DNA from: Prinia subflava | Taxonomy: Eukaryota > Chordata > Aves > Passeriformes > Cisticolidae | Assembly (NCBI RefSeq): GCF_021018805.1 | Contig: NW_026960613.1 | Location: 558,001-622,000, forward strand | Length of the DNA stretch: 64,000 nucleotides | Direction of reading: 5' to 3' | Shown: positions 1 through 10,348 of the stretch, piece after piece | Position numbering within the stretch: position 1 is the stretch's first letter | How the letters are laid out: every line of letters starts with the position of its first letter | The notes under the pieces: generated by a model | What the model was told of the DNA's origin: nothing | The model's database searches: none | Seen by the model: only the letters and a program-made list of their open reading frames with translations | Program-made: the position numbers and the translations under genes

Positions 1-899
1 TTTCTCTGAGTGAGATAAAAGCTAGAGTTGGGACATGTAAAGAGACAATATGAAGACATCAAAGTCAGTGGAGGAGGAGTTACATCTTCGGCGGCAGAGA
101 TTAGAAGATGTCTGTTTTAGGCTGAAAGTCTTTTGTGAGCTATGGTAATGGACTGTAATATGCTAGAATATCCTTTTAAATCATGGGGGGGAAAAGCATT
201 GGGGAGATTCAAATTGTAGATATAAGCAGACATTTGTGACGGACTAAGTAAATATTGAAGTAGGTGTGATCTTATGAGAAACTTGAACAGAGAGAGAGAG
301 AGATGAGATGAAGATGGGGATCTGCCCCTAGAAAGAGAAAAGATCTCTGTTCCTAGAGATGAAGAAAATCTTTTGCTTTTGGAACCGTTCATCTTTAAAA
401 TGATACCCCATGAGTATGCATGACCCATATTTCAGTGGTGGCAGACTGTGTAATATGGGAGGGAATTCACAACTGCAGATTTCCCAGGTGGCTGCTTTTG
501 TGAGAGTTAAAACCCACAGGCAGACTGCTCTTTCTTGGGGAAAGTTCCATGGCAGACTAAAAGACTTGTCTTGCTAAATGAACTGATGAAAGACTATTTT
601 ATAAGTGGTAAAAGTGACCTAGAGTTCAAAGTTTTGTCTTTATATATTGTCTGTGATAAAGTAAAGAAGCTGTTGGGGGAGAGGAGAACTCTTTTGAATG
701 TTTTATTCTGATTCTTATTAATTTTTTCTCTCTTGTAGTTTTGTTAATAAACCTGTCTTTATATCCTTTTAAGTTTGAGCCTGCTTTACTTCTCTCCTAA
801 TCCTATCTCACAACAGAAAAAGAGTAAATAAATTAGTAGACACTCAAACCACAACATATAATTTGGTAAACAGAAATTGGCTAAGGTGAAACCACTACA
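1..899 (+). mobile_element. ERV LTR, 5' end outside the window
   Basis: The 3' part of a long LTR. It aligns in order with the complete 1.5 kb LTR at 34471-35968: the shared blocks around 115-190 match 35205-35275, and the ends match near 780-899 and 35875-35968. A poly(A) signal AATAAA lies at 746-751, and the LTR ends in the terminal sequence ACCACTACA at 891-899, as the other copy does. It lies directly against env-like sequence, so it is probably a solo insertion into that env. The left flank is not visible, so no TSD can be checked. Confidence 0.75.
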
Positions 900-2896
900 C
901 TAATTGGTTTTTCCTCCTGATTACGAACCTGAAACCGTTACAACAGGTAAAAGAATTATAAAAGAAAGGCCTCATAAAATCAGGCCTGCTCTGCTAAATT
1001 GCCAAAGTTAGCCTGTCACTTCTACCTAACATGCAAGTTCCCATGCGAAAACAATCTTGGTATGAAAACTCACTAACAACAACCTATTCTTGGGTGGAAA
1101 AACAAGTGCATGTGTATAAACAACAAGATCTGCTCCATGAGAACTGTATTGGGTTGAAAAATGTAACCAAAAAAGTGTATTCTATTTTCATCTGTTGAAA
1201 CCAGTTGGGAGATATTGTTCTTTATCTCTTGTAACTAGGGGGGGAAGAGGGCAGATGCCTTCTGTTAAAGGGACACCTGATAACACCAGATAAGGCAGTG
1301 CCTTCTTATCTCTTCCTCCACCCATCCTCCTCCGAGGGACATCACCTGTCAATGGGCCATTTAAGGCCTCTCACATGACTGATAACATTACTTCGTTCCA
1401 TTGTGAGATGCTACACTCAGTGGGAGGAGCCAAAACCTTTTCACCTGCATAAAACCAGCAATCCCAAACACCAAGGGAGCCTATTTTCTACTGAATTCTT
1501 GGAGGAAGACTGGACCCATCACGCCAGCACTGGACCCTTTATTTTCTACAGGATCATCTCTACTTCACAGAACAACACCTGTTACTCCAGGAAGACTTAT
1601 TTGGACTGCTTCCAACACCCTGACAACAGGGTGTCAGGTCATATCTCTGACTCTGTCAGGGTTTTCTAGGACTTTTGTTGGTTTGCTTGTTTGTTTTTTT
1701 GTACTACTGCATTTGTATTTTTTAATATTCCTAGCAAACAACTGTTATTCCTATTCCCATATTTTTGCCTGAAAGCTCCTAATTGCAAAATTGTAATAAT
1801 TTGGAGGGAGGGGGTTTTACATTCTCCATTCCAAGGGAAACTCCAATTTTCCCTGGCAGATACCTGTCTTTCTAAACCAAGATAGGCAGATAAAGTACAT
1901 TGGTGGGCATGCAATAAAACTTATGATTGCACTTCTGATGACATAAATATAAAACAAATTCCACCACTGCCAGTAGCCTTGCAAATTGGTTGTGCCTGTA
2001 GAAGGATCAGACACATACAAGTTAAAGTAGATTATAAGATAATAGTGGGATGTGGTAAGAGTACAATCCCAAGTCCAGGACAGTTTGTATAGGCAACAAG
2101 TGATAGTACCTGGACAACACATCTACCTGTAGATGAGAAAGTAAGAGAAATTACTCTGGGCCTCCCTACTTTATGTCCAATTTAGAAAAAGTCCCCATTT
2201 AATGGAAAACATGAACTTCTGCAGATAAGAACAAGATGAGAAGTTCCAGATAATGAAAATCAAGATGAAACTTGGCAAGAACCCTCTAGCAGAGTGAAAT
2301 TTGAGTGGGCCCTAGAATCTTTGTTCCGTCCTATAGCAAACAGCTGAAATAGAGAAATGTTGTATAGACTTGCAGGTCAAGTAGATAGACTAGCAAGAGT
2401 CACCCGGGAAAGATTTAAAGACCTAAACGTGCAATTACAAGCCACCACAAAAATGGCTTTACAAAATCGATTAGCCTTAGATATGCTGCTCCTGAAAGAG
2501 CATGGAGTCTGTGGATATTTAAAAGGACAAATTGAGCATTGCTGCATCCACATCCCAAATGTAACTTCAGATGTAGAATATGATATCAATCAGTTAAAGT
2601 AAATAGAGCATGAGGCACAAGAAGAACAAAAAGAATTGAATACGAGTTGGTTAGACAAAATCTTCAAAGGACTAGGATGGAATGTGAGCTCATGGATTAA
2701 ATCTATCATTGAGAGTTTGATAATCTTACTAATCATGTTCTTAGTACTTTGGTTAGTCTACAGCATCCTAAAAGGAGAAATACAGAGAAAGACATCCTGG
2801 AATCAAAAGATAATGAAGGCACTAACACGGGACAGGAATCCACACCTATCATCTTCAAGTTCCCCAGTTCATGACATCATCCATGATAATGCTTAA
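900..2896 (+). pseudogene. ERV1 env remnant (surface and transmembrane parts)
   Basis: Broken retroviral env. From 900 to 1144 there is an interrupted surface-subunit-like frame (for example 1051-1144 is open). An ERVL LTR occupies 1145-1884. From about 1890 the sequence aligns with the ERV2 env at 12530 onward. The transmembrane part is in 2357-2602, with a leucine-rich heptad region, an LQNRLALD immunosuppressive-type motif and a C-x9-CC cysteine cluster. 2636-2896 holds a membrane anchor (SLIILLIMFLVLWLVY) and a short cytoplasmic tail. A stop at 2600-2602 separates the two open pieces. The first cleavage region (2200-2290) has frameshifts. Family: gammaretrovirus-like type I membrane glycoprotein. 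The piece left of 1145 may come from a different env, because it does not clearly align with ERV2. Confidence 0.75.
1145..1884 (+). mobile_element. ERVL-type LTR inside ERV1 env
   Basis: About 740 bp. It begins TGTATTGGGTTG and ends AAACCAAGATA, and is collinear with the LTR at 53442-54192. Shared blocks include the region beginning AAAATGTAACCAAAAAAGTG, the segment around 1600-1660, and the 3' block containing GGAGGGAGGGGGT. The five flanking bases differ (AGAAC left, GGCAG right), so no TSD is seen, and about 55 bp of env seem to be missing at the junction. It may have entered with a deletion or have been rearranged later. Confidence 0.8.
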
Positions 2897-3011
2897 AAAC
2901 CATGGATTTGAAGATGAACATCAAGTATAAACTCAGAAGCCAAAAGGACTGTATCAAATGAAAGCATTTATACTTATTATAGTGAAGTGAAAATACTTTC
3001 AAAGGGGGGAA

Positions 3012-3503
3012 TGATAGCATAGGGTTAAAATGTTTTTAAAATCATGGGAATTTTCTACAGTAGATATGGGGGGGGGGATGATGGGAAGAGAGGTTGGGCC
3101 TAGTAGGCCCTGGGAAAGGGAGCCAGGCCTGGGTAGGCCCTGGGAACGAATTGTCTTTACTGGAACATGTGAAATTGCACCTGCGTAATCATTATAGGAT
3201 AAATGATATGATTGTTAGATGTGATGATTACTTGGTAATTGAATATGATTATTGCTTACAAGAATCATGAGAAACTATGTTTGGGGGGCCTGAGAATCAT
3301 GCTTGGGTAAAATCAATGTATACAATAGAACAATATAAGTTTAATAATTAATACGTAGTTATATAACAAAGAGGGTATAAAATATGTCCATCTCGAATCC
3401 ATGTCGGAGTCAGATTTGGGTCTGTATCCCTGATTCCCAGAGCTCTCCAATAAAAGCACCTGCATATAATCATAGTCCGTGATTATGTGTTTCTGCACTA
3501 ACA
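3012..3503 (+). mobile_element. 3' LTR of ERV1
   Basis: It starts TGATAGCATAGGG right after a polypurine tract (AAAGGGGGGAA, 3001-3011), where a 3' LTR should begin, and ends CACTAACA. A CAATAAAAGC poly(A) signal lies near 3447. Start and end match the ERV2 3' LTR (13613-14045) and the antisense copy at 45907-50882. The middle contains a run of G at 3068-3076 and is more diverged. It abuts the next LTR unit at 3504. Confidence 0.8.
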
Positions 3504-3647
3504 ACCAGAATAAAAGTCATCAAGTGGAGTGACCTAGATTCAGAAGATGCGAGTGATTGTTCGGATGGTCCCTCTACAAGCAGACATTGAACATCCTGCT
3601 CCTTTCTTTCTTTTTTTTTTCTTTTTTTTACAGAAAAAAGGGTGATA
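3504..3647 (+). other. Short ERV internal scrap ending in a polypurine tract
   Basis: 144 bp between two LTRs. It contains pyrimidine runs (3601-3629) and then CAGAAAAAAGGGTGATA directly before the LTR at 3648. The purine run looks like a 3' polypurine tract, so this is probably the last bit of an internal region belonging to the following LTR. No coding frame is recognisable. Confidence 0.45.
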
Positions 3648-3999
3648 TGTGGGCCCAGTATTTCTGAAGCCTGAGAATTGCTAGTTTTTCCAAGAGAAAC
3701 TTTTCAACAGTTTTTCCTTTCCCAAACAACTTTGTGTAAATAACTCTTCTTCCCATAACATTTCTAAGTAAATAATACTCCTTTCCCATAACAACCTCTC
3801 TCCAAGGTGTTGTTTGTGTCATTTAACCAATGGAGAGAGGTGTCCATCCTATGAACCAATAATATGCCTTTTTAGCACAGCATGTTATAAAAAGGCTGAA
3901 TGATTTGTAAATAAAGCCTTCTGATTCTCTTCTGCCTTCTGACTGGAGTCAAGAATTTTTATTTCGTGTCCAATAGCGACTCCATTTGTCTCTCAAACA
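3648..3999 (+). mobile_element. Short ERV LTR
   Basis: 352 bp, starting TGTGGGCCC and ending CTCAAACA. It has a TATA-like GTTATAAAAAGG near 3887 and an AATAAA near 3910, correctly spaced for a retroviral LTR in plus orientation. It follows a polypurine tract, so it is read as a 3' LTR. No second copy was recognised in the window. The flanks (GTGATA, ACACCC) show no TSD. Confidence 0.7.
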
Positions 4000-4067
4000 A
4001 CACCCTCACCCCACATTGTCCTTCTTCCAGGTGGCAGATGGGAGAAAAATTCACTGAAAAAACCAAA

Positions 4068-5566
4068 CCCAGAATAACCACCCAATGAGGATGAAGAGGT
4101 GGATGAATTATTCTATAAGTAGCTGGTGGATATTTCAAGATCGCCAGCCCTTGTTCTTGTAGGAGACTTTAACCTGCCAGATGTCTGCTGGGAACTCAAC
4201 ACAGCAGAGAAGAGGCAGTCTAGGAGGTTTTTAGTGTGTATGGAGGAGAGCTTCCTGTTGCAGCTGGTGAGCAAGCCTACCAGGGGTGAGGCTCTGCTGG
4301 ACCTGCTGTTTAAGAACAGAGAAGGGCTGGTGGAAGATGTGGTGGTTGGAGGACATCTGGGGTACAGTGACCATGAAATAATAAAGTTTTCAATATTCAA
4401 TGAAACAAGGAGGGGCATCAACAAAACTTCTACATTGGACTTCTGAAGGGAAGACTTCAGCCTAATTGAAAGCTAAAACTTAAGGCATCATTTTCAGGAT
4501 GCTGATTCAGAGAGTACCTTGGGAAACAGCCTTTAAATCAGTGGGGTCCAGGAAGGATGGATATACTTCAAGAAAGAAATCTTGAAGGCACAGGAGTAGG
4601 CTGTCCTTATGTACTAAAAAGATGAGCTGGTAGGGAAAATGACCAGCCTGGCTGGGCAGGGAACATTTGCAGGAACTCAGGGAAAAAAAGAGGGTCTATC
4701 ACCTTTGGAAAAATGGGCAGGCAACTCAGGAAGTGTTTAAGGATGTCACTAGGTCAATGTAGAAAAAAAATAGAGAGGCAAAAGCTTAAATTTAAGTTAA
4801 TCTGGCCACTTCTGTAAAGAATAATAAAAAATGTTTTTATAAATGCATTAATAGCAAAAGGAGGTGCAAGGAAAGCCTCCGTTCTTTATTGGACGGGGGG
4901 GAGAACATAGTTACCAAAGATGAGGAAAATGTCGAGGTACTTAATATCTTCTTTGCCCCAGTTTTCAACAATCAGGTCATCCTCAGGACAACTGGCTTCC
5001 TGAGCTAATAGACATGGACAGGGAGCAAAATAGAGCCCCTGTAATCCAGGAGGAAGCATTTTGTGACCTGCTGAGCCACTTAGATGCTCATAAGTCTATG
5101 GGACCAGACGGAGTCCATCCTAGAGTGATGAGGGAGATGGCAGAAGAGCTCTCCAAGCCACTCTCCATCATGTATCATCAGTCCTGGCTGACTGGGGAGG
5201 ACCTGGATGACTGGAAGATGGCCAGTGTGGCACCCATCCATAAGAAGGGCCAGAAAGAGGATATGGGAAACTGCAAGCCTGTCAGCCTGACCTTGGTTCC
5301 TGGTAAGGTTATGGGACAGATCATCATGAGTGCCATCACATGGCACCTACAGGAAGGCCAAGGGATCAGATCCAGCCAGCATGGATTTAGGAGGAGCAGG
5401 TCCTGCCTGACCAACCTAATCTCCTTTTATGACCAGGTGACCAGCCTGGTGGATGAGGGAAGGCTGTGGATGTAGCCTACCTGGACTTCAGCAAGGCCTT
5501 TAACACTGTCTTCCATAGCATACTCCTGAAAAGGCTGGCAGCCTATGGCTTGGACAGGGGCACTCC
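4068..5566 (+). pseudogene. CR1 LINE ORF2 fragment (endonuclease end and reverse transcriptase)
   Basis: Old, 5'-truncated CR1 non-LTR retrotransposon. 4126-4446 encodes the end of the apurinic-like endonuclease ([14 protein letters not shown], then a YSDHEIIKFS histidine motif). 5014-5475 encodes reverse transcriptase fingers (SMGPDGVHPRVMREMAEELS, then GNCKPVSLTLVPGKVMGQ). Between and after these are frameshifts and stops. It is collinear with the younger CR1 at 25998-28520. Copying stops at the LTR junction at 5567. The matching 3' portion resumes at 14289 with about 300 bp of ORF2 missing. Confidence 0.88.
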
Positions 5567-6106
5567 TGTCACAAGCCAAAGGATGGTCGTGATGGTTCGT
5601 TTTGATTTTAGAGTGCAAAAAGAGGCAATGAGAACTTAGTTCAAGTAAAATTAATTGTATCTTTATTGATACACACAATTTATGCGATAGAAAAGAGGGG
5701 AAAGAAAGAGAGAGAGAGAGAAGAGAGGAAAGGGGGGTAATAGCTACTGACTACAGACGTGAGTCCAAGGGGGTCTGGTGGCGTAACAAATTTCTCCTCC
5801 GAAGCCAGTGAGGGCAAGGGCCAGGTGCTCCGACAAGGCGGTTGACTCCGTGGTCAGCTGCTTGTGGAAGGGGAGGTGGATTCTTGTCGGCTCGATTCCC
5901 GGATGCCTCAAGGCGAGCTTCCTGCCTTTCATGATGAGGTTGGTGACGCATTCGACTCCTGGGGAAAATGCACCAGCTGATCTTCAGAGGACCACCCATT
6001 GGATCGGCTGAGACTTCTAGGAAGGTCCTTGGGCCAGTGCTCCCACTCCTCCCCTCTATGTGAAATGGACCTATAGATCGAGTGGCACGCCTGGGTTCCA
6101 CCTGGC
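5567..6106 (-). mobile_element. ERV LTR, minus orientation (boundaries approximate)
   Basis: The plus strand shows TTTATT at about 5661, which is AATAAA on the minus strand, as expected near the R region of an antisense LTR. The unit interrupts CR1 at 5566, where it starts TGTCACAAGCC. The right end is put at 6106 because the next base group begins another LTR at 6111. A GA-rich low-complexity stretch occupies about 5690-5745. No second copy was recognised and no TSD was found, so this is a tentative call. Confidence 0.5.
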
Positions 6107-6110
6107 AAGT

Positions 6111-6984
6111 TGTTCTGGTTTGAGGGGAAATGAGTTTTTCAGGAAGCTGAGGTCAAACCAATCAGTGGTCAGGTTTGAATGTTGGCACCTTCGGTGGCCA
6201 CTGAGGGGTTGGACATGCCTCTGAGGACACAAGGGGTCAAAAGCAAGGACTCCCAGAGGGACTGTTCCTTTTCTGGCTCTGCTTTCAGCAGAGGAGCATC
6301 TTTTCCCCTTTCCCCTGCCCAGCTGACCAGGCTGGGTGGGTGAGGGGGGCCAGGCAGTCGGGCTGAGGTAGGCCCGGGCCCCAGGGGGGGGAAAGAGAGA
6401 GAACGGGACTGGAGCTGGGCCAGCCCCATCCAGGATGGAAAGGTGGAGAACTTTGGAGGTGCCTTCTGTCCCCCCGTCCCTGTCCCCCCCCTCGTCCCGT
6501 CTCCCCCTCCCCCCAGCGAGAAGGTGCCGAGCTGCTGCGTGTGGGAGTTGCCGGAGCCTGCGAGTGCCTGAGCCTGTGGCCTTGCTGGGAGACAGAAGCT
6601 TTTAACTCTTTCTGAAGCAGAAGAAAACTATTCCCAGACATTGATTCTCATGGCTGGTGGTTTCAGAAGAGAGAGAGACAGCCTGGGACCGAGATGATAA
6701 AGGACGATGAAAAGAACCCCTCGATGGCTAGAGGTGAAGAGGAGTGGCTTTTGAGCTGGACTTTTCTTGCTTAATGTTAGCCATAGACGGACCCTGAACT
6801 CTCCTGAACATAAATAAGACTGTATTTGGGTGGATGCATTTTGGTTCAAAACCAAAGACTTTGTGGCCTGTTCTTGGAACCCTCGGCCCCAGGGGTAAAT
6901 GTGGGGGGGACTGCTTGTCTCAATATGAGAAGATGGCTGGTTTTTGGTACTTGGCCAAACATCCTTAAAAGAGCCCTATATGCG
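6111..6984 (+). mobile_element. Truncated LTR (U3 part), inverted relative of the LTR at 10800-12214
   Basis: It starts TGTTCTGGTTTGAGG and is the reverse complement of about 11280-12214 over most of its length: for example the block at 6147-6260 matches 12080-12180, and 6950-6983 matches 11281-11310. It stops at the TATA-like CCTATATGC without reaching R or U5, where retroviral env sequence on the other strand resumes. It is therefore a deletion-truncated copy. It is GC-rich with C/G runs (6360-6520). Confidence 0.75.
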
Positions 6985-8351
6985 GTTTTGGTCCGATTGT
7001 TATAGGCATCAGTACCCGGAGTTTGATGATCTCTACATTAACAAGCGCTGATGAAGCTGAGAGGACTGCTGTCCACACTTTGCCTGTGACCCAATTTGGG
7101 TGGTTTGGTTGCAAAACCGTTATGTTGTATCCAGAGCATAACCGACGTTTGGCTACCCATTCAATGTTCACGGCATCTGTGTTGCCTCCGGCAGTACGTC
7201 TGAAAGCTGGTTCTCTGCAGCCAGTGGGCACCCAGGAAAACTATAAATTTGTCTGGCGATGGCAATTTCCACCCTCTCCCCCATGGCCTGGCGTCCGTCA
7301 CAATTGTTTCACAGCCCCAGTACCCGCAGTGTCCCCATCCCGGGTGATTGCAGTAGCATTTCCCCGGATTGGAGGCTGGGCACCAGTAGGACAGATACAT
7401 GATCATGTAGCGTGGGTTGTGGGTGCTGAATTTGTGCACTCCTGGGAATAGGTCGACAATGTGAAACACAAAGGATGGTGCTTCAGGAGTGATAATTTCT
7501 AGAAAGTTTTTGTCACTGCCTAAACGTCTCAAAACCCATTGGAATGGCTGGTGGGGATTTTGTCCTTGATTGGCTTGACCACTGGCCAAAAGCCCCAAAA
7601 GTAGGATCACACAGAGGTACCTCTTTTGGTTGGGTCTTACCGATACTGGTTTCTCAGGTTCGGGTGGTGTGTCTTCTTTCGGGACTGGAACGTAGGCGTC
7701 ATGGGGGCGTACAAGAAACAGATCCTGTAAAGAAAGTCTCAAGGTTTTGTTAGTTTTGCTTTGGAGGTCTGGCTTAATTGATTTCAGCGGGCACCATTTG
7801 ACGGTGTCATCTCTCTTGACAGCTGCATACCCTCGACCTGTGAGGACCAACCTCCACCCAGATTCCCACTCTCCCAATTCGTTTCTGACAATCACTGGGG
7901 GGCCTTCCTCTAGTGTCTGGGCTGCCCAGTGTTTTTGAATGGGGCTGTGCACAGCTTCTGCTCTAATGAACTGGTTCAATGCAAGCAAGGCGGTTGCTAG
8001 CAACCGTGCCTGGTCCCCTGGGGGAATGGCACTGGCGAAACCCTCTGACTTCGCCAGCACCTCTATTTTGGTTTTGAGAGTTTGGTTTGCTTGCTCCACT
8101 ATGGCCTGGCCTGGGGAGTTATATGGAATGCCCTGCACTAAAGTGATGCCCCATTTTGAGGCGAATTCTTGCACTGGTTTGGAGATGAAATTGGAACCAC
8201 TGTCAGTTTTAATTTGCTTGGGGATACCAAGCCATGCCATAGCTGTCAGCCAGTGCTGAATTGTGGCCTTAGAGTTCATTTTGGGGTTCTGTGTGGCCAC
8301 AATCACCCCAGAGCCGACCGACAAAGCCTCTGCTAGCACCTGTGCCGCCAT
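6985..8351 (-). pseudogene. Class II (alpharetrovirus-like) integrase end and env start
   Basis: Minus-strand reading begins at 8351 inside the integrase core. The second catalytic Asp lies in KTDSGSNF and the catalytic Glu in PGQAIVEQANQTLK. The C-terminal domain follows (GRGYAAVKRDDTVKWCPLKS), a pattern typical of alpha/betaretroviral integrases. In the same frame a hydrophobic signal-peptide-like segment (RYLCVILLLGLLASGQA) begins an env-like product with many cysteines and tryptophans (WCPASNPGKCYCNHPGWGHC). The frame shifts near 7200 and continues to about 6985. The first catalytic Asp and everything upstream are absent. pol and env run as one open frame here, where two overlapping frames would be expected. 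Confidence 0.75.
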
Positions 8352-8569
8352 TGCGCAACCATGTGGTTTGTACTACCCGCGGAAAAGAACCAGAGCTGCG
8401 GAATGACTTCATGCCTTCAGTCCAGTTGCAGGGAAAACAGTCACCACCAAAGAGAACAACACCTAACTTGTAGTTTGATTAATACAGAAATACATTACAA
8501 TATGAAGCCCAATCACAATGGGGAGCAAGAATAGAAATAGATTTTTAATTAGAGTAATTTATTATATGT
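8352..8569. other. Junction with no recognisable gene
   Basis: 218 bp joining the antisense class II fragment to the sense class I fragment. A/T-rich, with short direct repeats of ATTA/AATA type and no open frame worth reporting. It may contain eroded RT sequence of ERV2. Confidence 0.4.
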
Positions 8570-9147
8570 ATGTTTGCACTAAAAACAACTAACCTCTTGA
8601 ATCCAGCTCTATTTCTAGGTGTCACAGCTGAGGAATGTCCATTAGAGCATGATGTTCTAGAAGTAATCGAGCACAACTATTCAGCAAGAACAGATCTGAA
8701 GGATGTCCCTCTAGAGCAACCAGAGTGGGAACTCTTTACAGATGGAAGCAGCTTCATGGAGAACGGAGCCAGATACGGGGGATATGCGGTAACTACAATT
8801 GATGTAGTAATAGAGGCAAAAGCACTACCACCTAACACATCTGCACAAAGGACAGAACTAATCGCATTAACCAGAGCACTAGAGCTGAGTGAGGGGAAGA
8901 CAGTAAATATATGGACTGACTCCAAATTTGCCTTCGGAGTAGTGCATGTACACGGAGCTTTATGGAAAGAAAGAGGACTGCTGTCCTCCCAAGGTACAAA
9001 TATCAAGATGCAGTCCTACAACGGATAGATGCAGTACAAAAACCTGAACAGGTAGCAATTATGCACTGCAAAGCACATCAATCAGGCAAATCCAAAATTT
9101 GTGAAGGAAATCGAAGAGCAGAAAGATGCAGAAAACAATGGCATTGA
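8570..9147 (+). pseudogene. ERV2 RNase H remnant
   Basis: Gammaretrovirus-like RNase H, which removes the RNA strand from RNA/DNA hybrids during reverse transcription. Visible motifs are ELFTDGSSF (first Asp), QRTELIALTRALELS (Glu) and WTDSKFAFGVVHVHGALW (second catalytic Asp). The main frame ends at 9028 and the final helix is in another frame (8962-9147), so there is a frameshift near 8990. RT is missing: ERV2 is truncated on its left. Confidence 0.85.
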
Positions 9148-10340
9148 TACCGTCAAGACTTAATATCTCTCAATTTAATTTGCCTGCTAAGCAAAAATAT
9201 ACAATCGAAGATGACAAACTAGCACAACTGCTGAAGGCACAGAAGAATGCAGAAGGGTGGTATGCAACCGCACAAGGGCAAATAGTGGTACCTCCTTTGG
9301 TAATGAGAGAAATTTTACAGGTAAAACATAATGAGTGTCACTGGGGTGCAGAGGCGTTGGTAAAGTGGTTGAGACAATACCTAATCTCAGTATGGATGCA
9401 AACAATGGCCAAGTCAGTAATGTCTAAATGTGAAATCTGCCTGAAAAACAACCCGGTAGCTAGACGACAGGCACAGTCAGGCAGAATTTGGATGGGAATA
9501 GTACCAGGAGACTATTGGCAAGTGGATTTTGCAGAACTGCCAAGAACTCGGAGATACAAATACCTGTTAGTAGGGGTTGACACGTTTTCTGGATGGCCAG
9601 AAGCCCTTCCCTGTCGCACAAACCAAGCAAAGGAAACAGTTAAGTGGTTATTACAGGAGATCATTCCCAGGTTTGGGGTGCCCCTAGGGATATCATCAGA
9701 CAGAGGCCCACACTTCATAGCCACGGTGGTACAAGGGGTAAGCAAGTTATTGGTAATATCTTGGGACCTCCACACACCATGGAGACCCCAGTCAAGTGGG
9801 AAAGTAGAGAGAATGAGCCAGACACTGAAGGGGCAGATCAGTAAAATATGCCAGGAAACCAAACTGCAGTGGCCACAGGCTTTACCAATAGCATTGCTGA
9901 GAATTTGGATAAAGCCTAGGAGTGGGATGTCAGTTAGTCCTTATGAAATATTGTATGGGAAACCATATGAATCTCCTAACCCCAATCCAAATGTTCATGT
10001 CACAGGGAAACAAGATGTGTATAATTATGTTCTGTCCCTCGGGAAAACTCTAGCTCGGCTTCAAAGTGTTCTCATGCGGAACAGACCACTGGCCCTGGAG
10101 AATCCAGTCCACAATATCGAACCAGGAGATGAAGTATACATCAAAACCTGGAAGGAAGAACCACTAAAAGAGAAGTGGACTGGTCCCCATCAGGTACTGC
10201 TAACCACCTTTACAGCAGTCAAAGTGGCTGGAGTGGAACCCTGGATACACTACACACGTGTGAAGAAAGTCCCTCGTGGAGTCCAATCTTGGGCTGTAGA
10301 AACTATAGGACCGACAAAGCTAAGGCTAAAACGTCTCTAA
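9126..10340 (+). CDS. ERV2 integrase, open over full length
   Basis: 404 codons of gammaretrovirus-like integrase, the enzyme that inserts viral DNA into the host chromosome. The zinc-binding H-x3-H and C-x2-C pairs are visible (HNECH about codon 62, CEIC about codon 101). The catalytic triad is Asp at 9524-9526, Asp at 9699-9701 and Glu at 9807-9809. The last two are 35 residues apart, as the DD35E family requires. A C-terminal SH3-like region ends in KLRLKRL before the stop at 10338-10340. It is the longest intact retroviral frame in the left half. The true N-terminus would be in a pol polyprotein that is lost here, so the open frame is a fragment and not an independent gene. Confidence 0.85.
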   Translation: MQKTMALIPSRLNISQFNLPAKQKYTIEDDKLAQLLKAQKNAEGWYATAQGQIVVPPLVMREILQVKHNECHWGAEALVKWLRQYLISVWMQTMAKSVMSKCEICLKNNPVARRQAQSGRIWMGIVPGDYWQVDFAELPRTRRYKYLLVGVDTFSGWPEALPCRTNQAKETVKWLLQEIIPRFGVPLGISSDRGPHFIATVVQGVSKLLVISWDLHTPWRPQSSGKVERMSQTLKGQISKICQETKLQWPQALPIALLRIWIKPRSGMSVSPYEILYGKPYESPNPNPNVHVTGKQDVYNYVLSLGKTLARLQSVLMRNRPLALENPVHNIEPGDEVYIKTWKEEPLKEKWTGPHQVLLTTFTAVKVAGVEPWIHYTRVKKVPRGVQSWAVETIGPTKLRLKRL

Positions 10341-10348
10341 CTGCTCAA

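Noticed and set aside
5690..5745. GA-rich stretch as a microsatellite of interest
   Set aside because: Simple low-complexity tract inside an LTR; no further structure.
6285..6641. Minus-strand frame of 118 codons and the overlapping frame 6169-6429
   Set aside because: GC-rich U3 of an LTR; low complexity and no motif.
7023..7451. Plus-strand frame of 142 codons
   Set aside because: Antisense to alpharetrovirus-like env, which shows a signal peptide and Cys-rich pattern on the minus strand.
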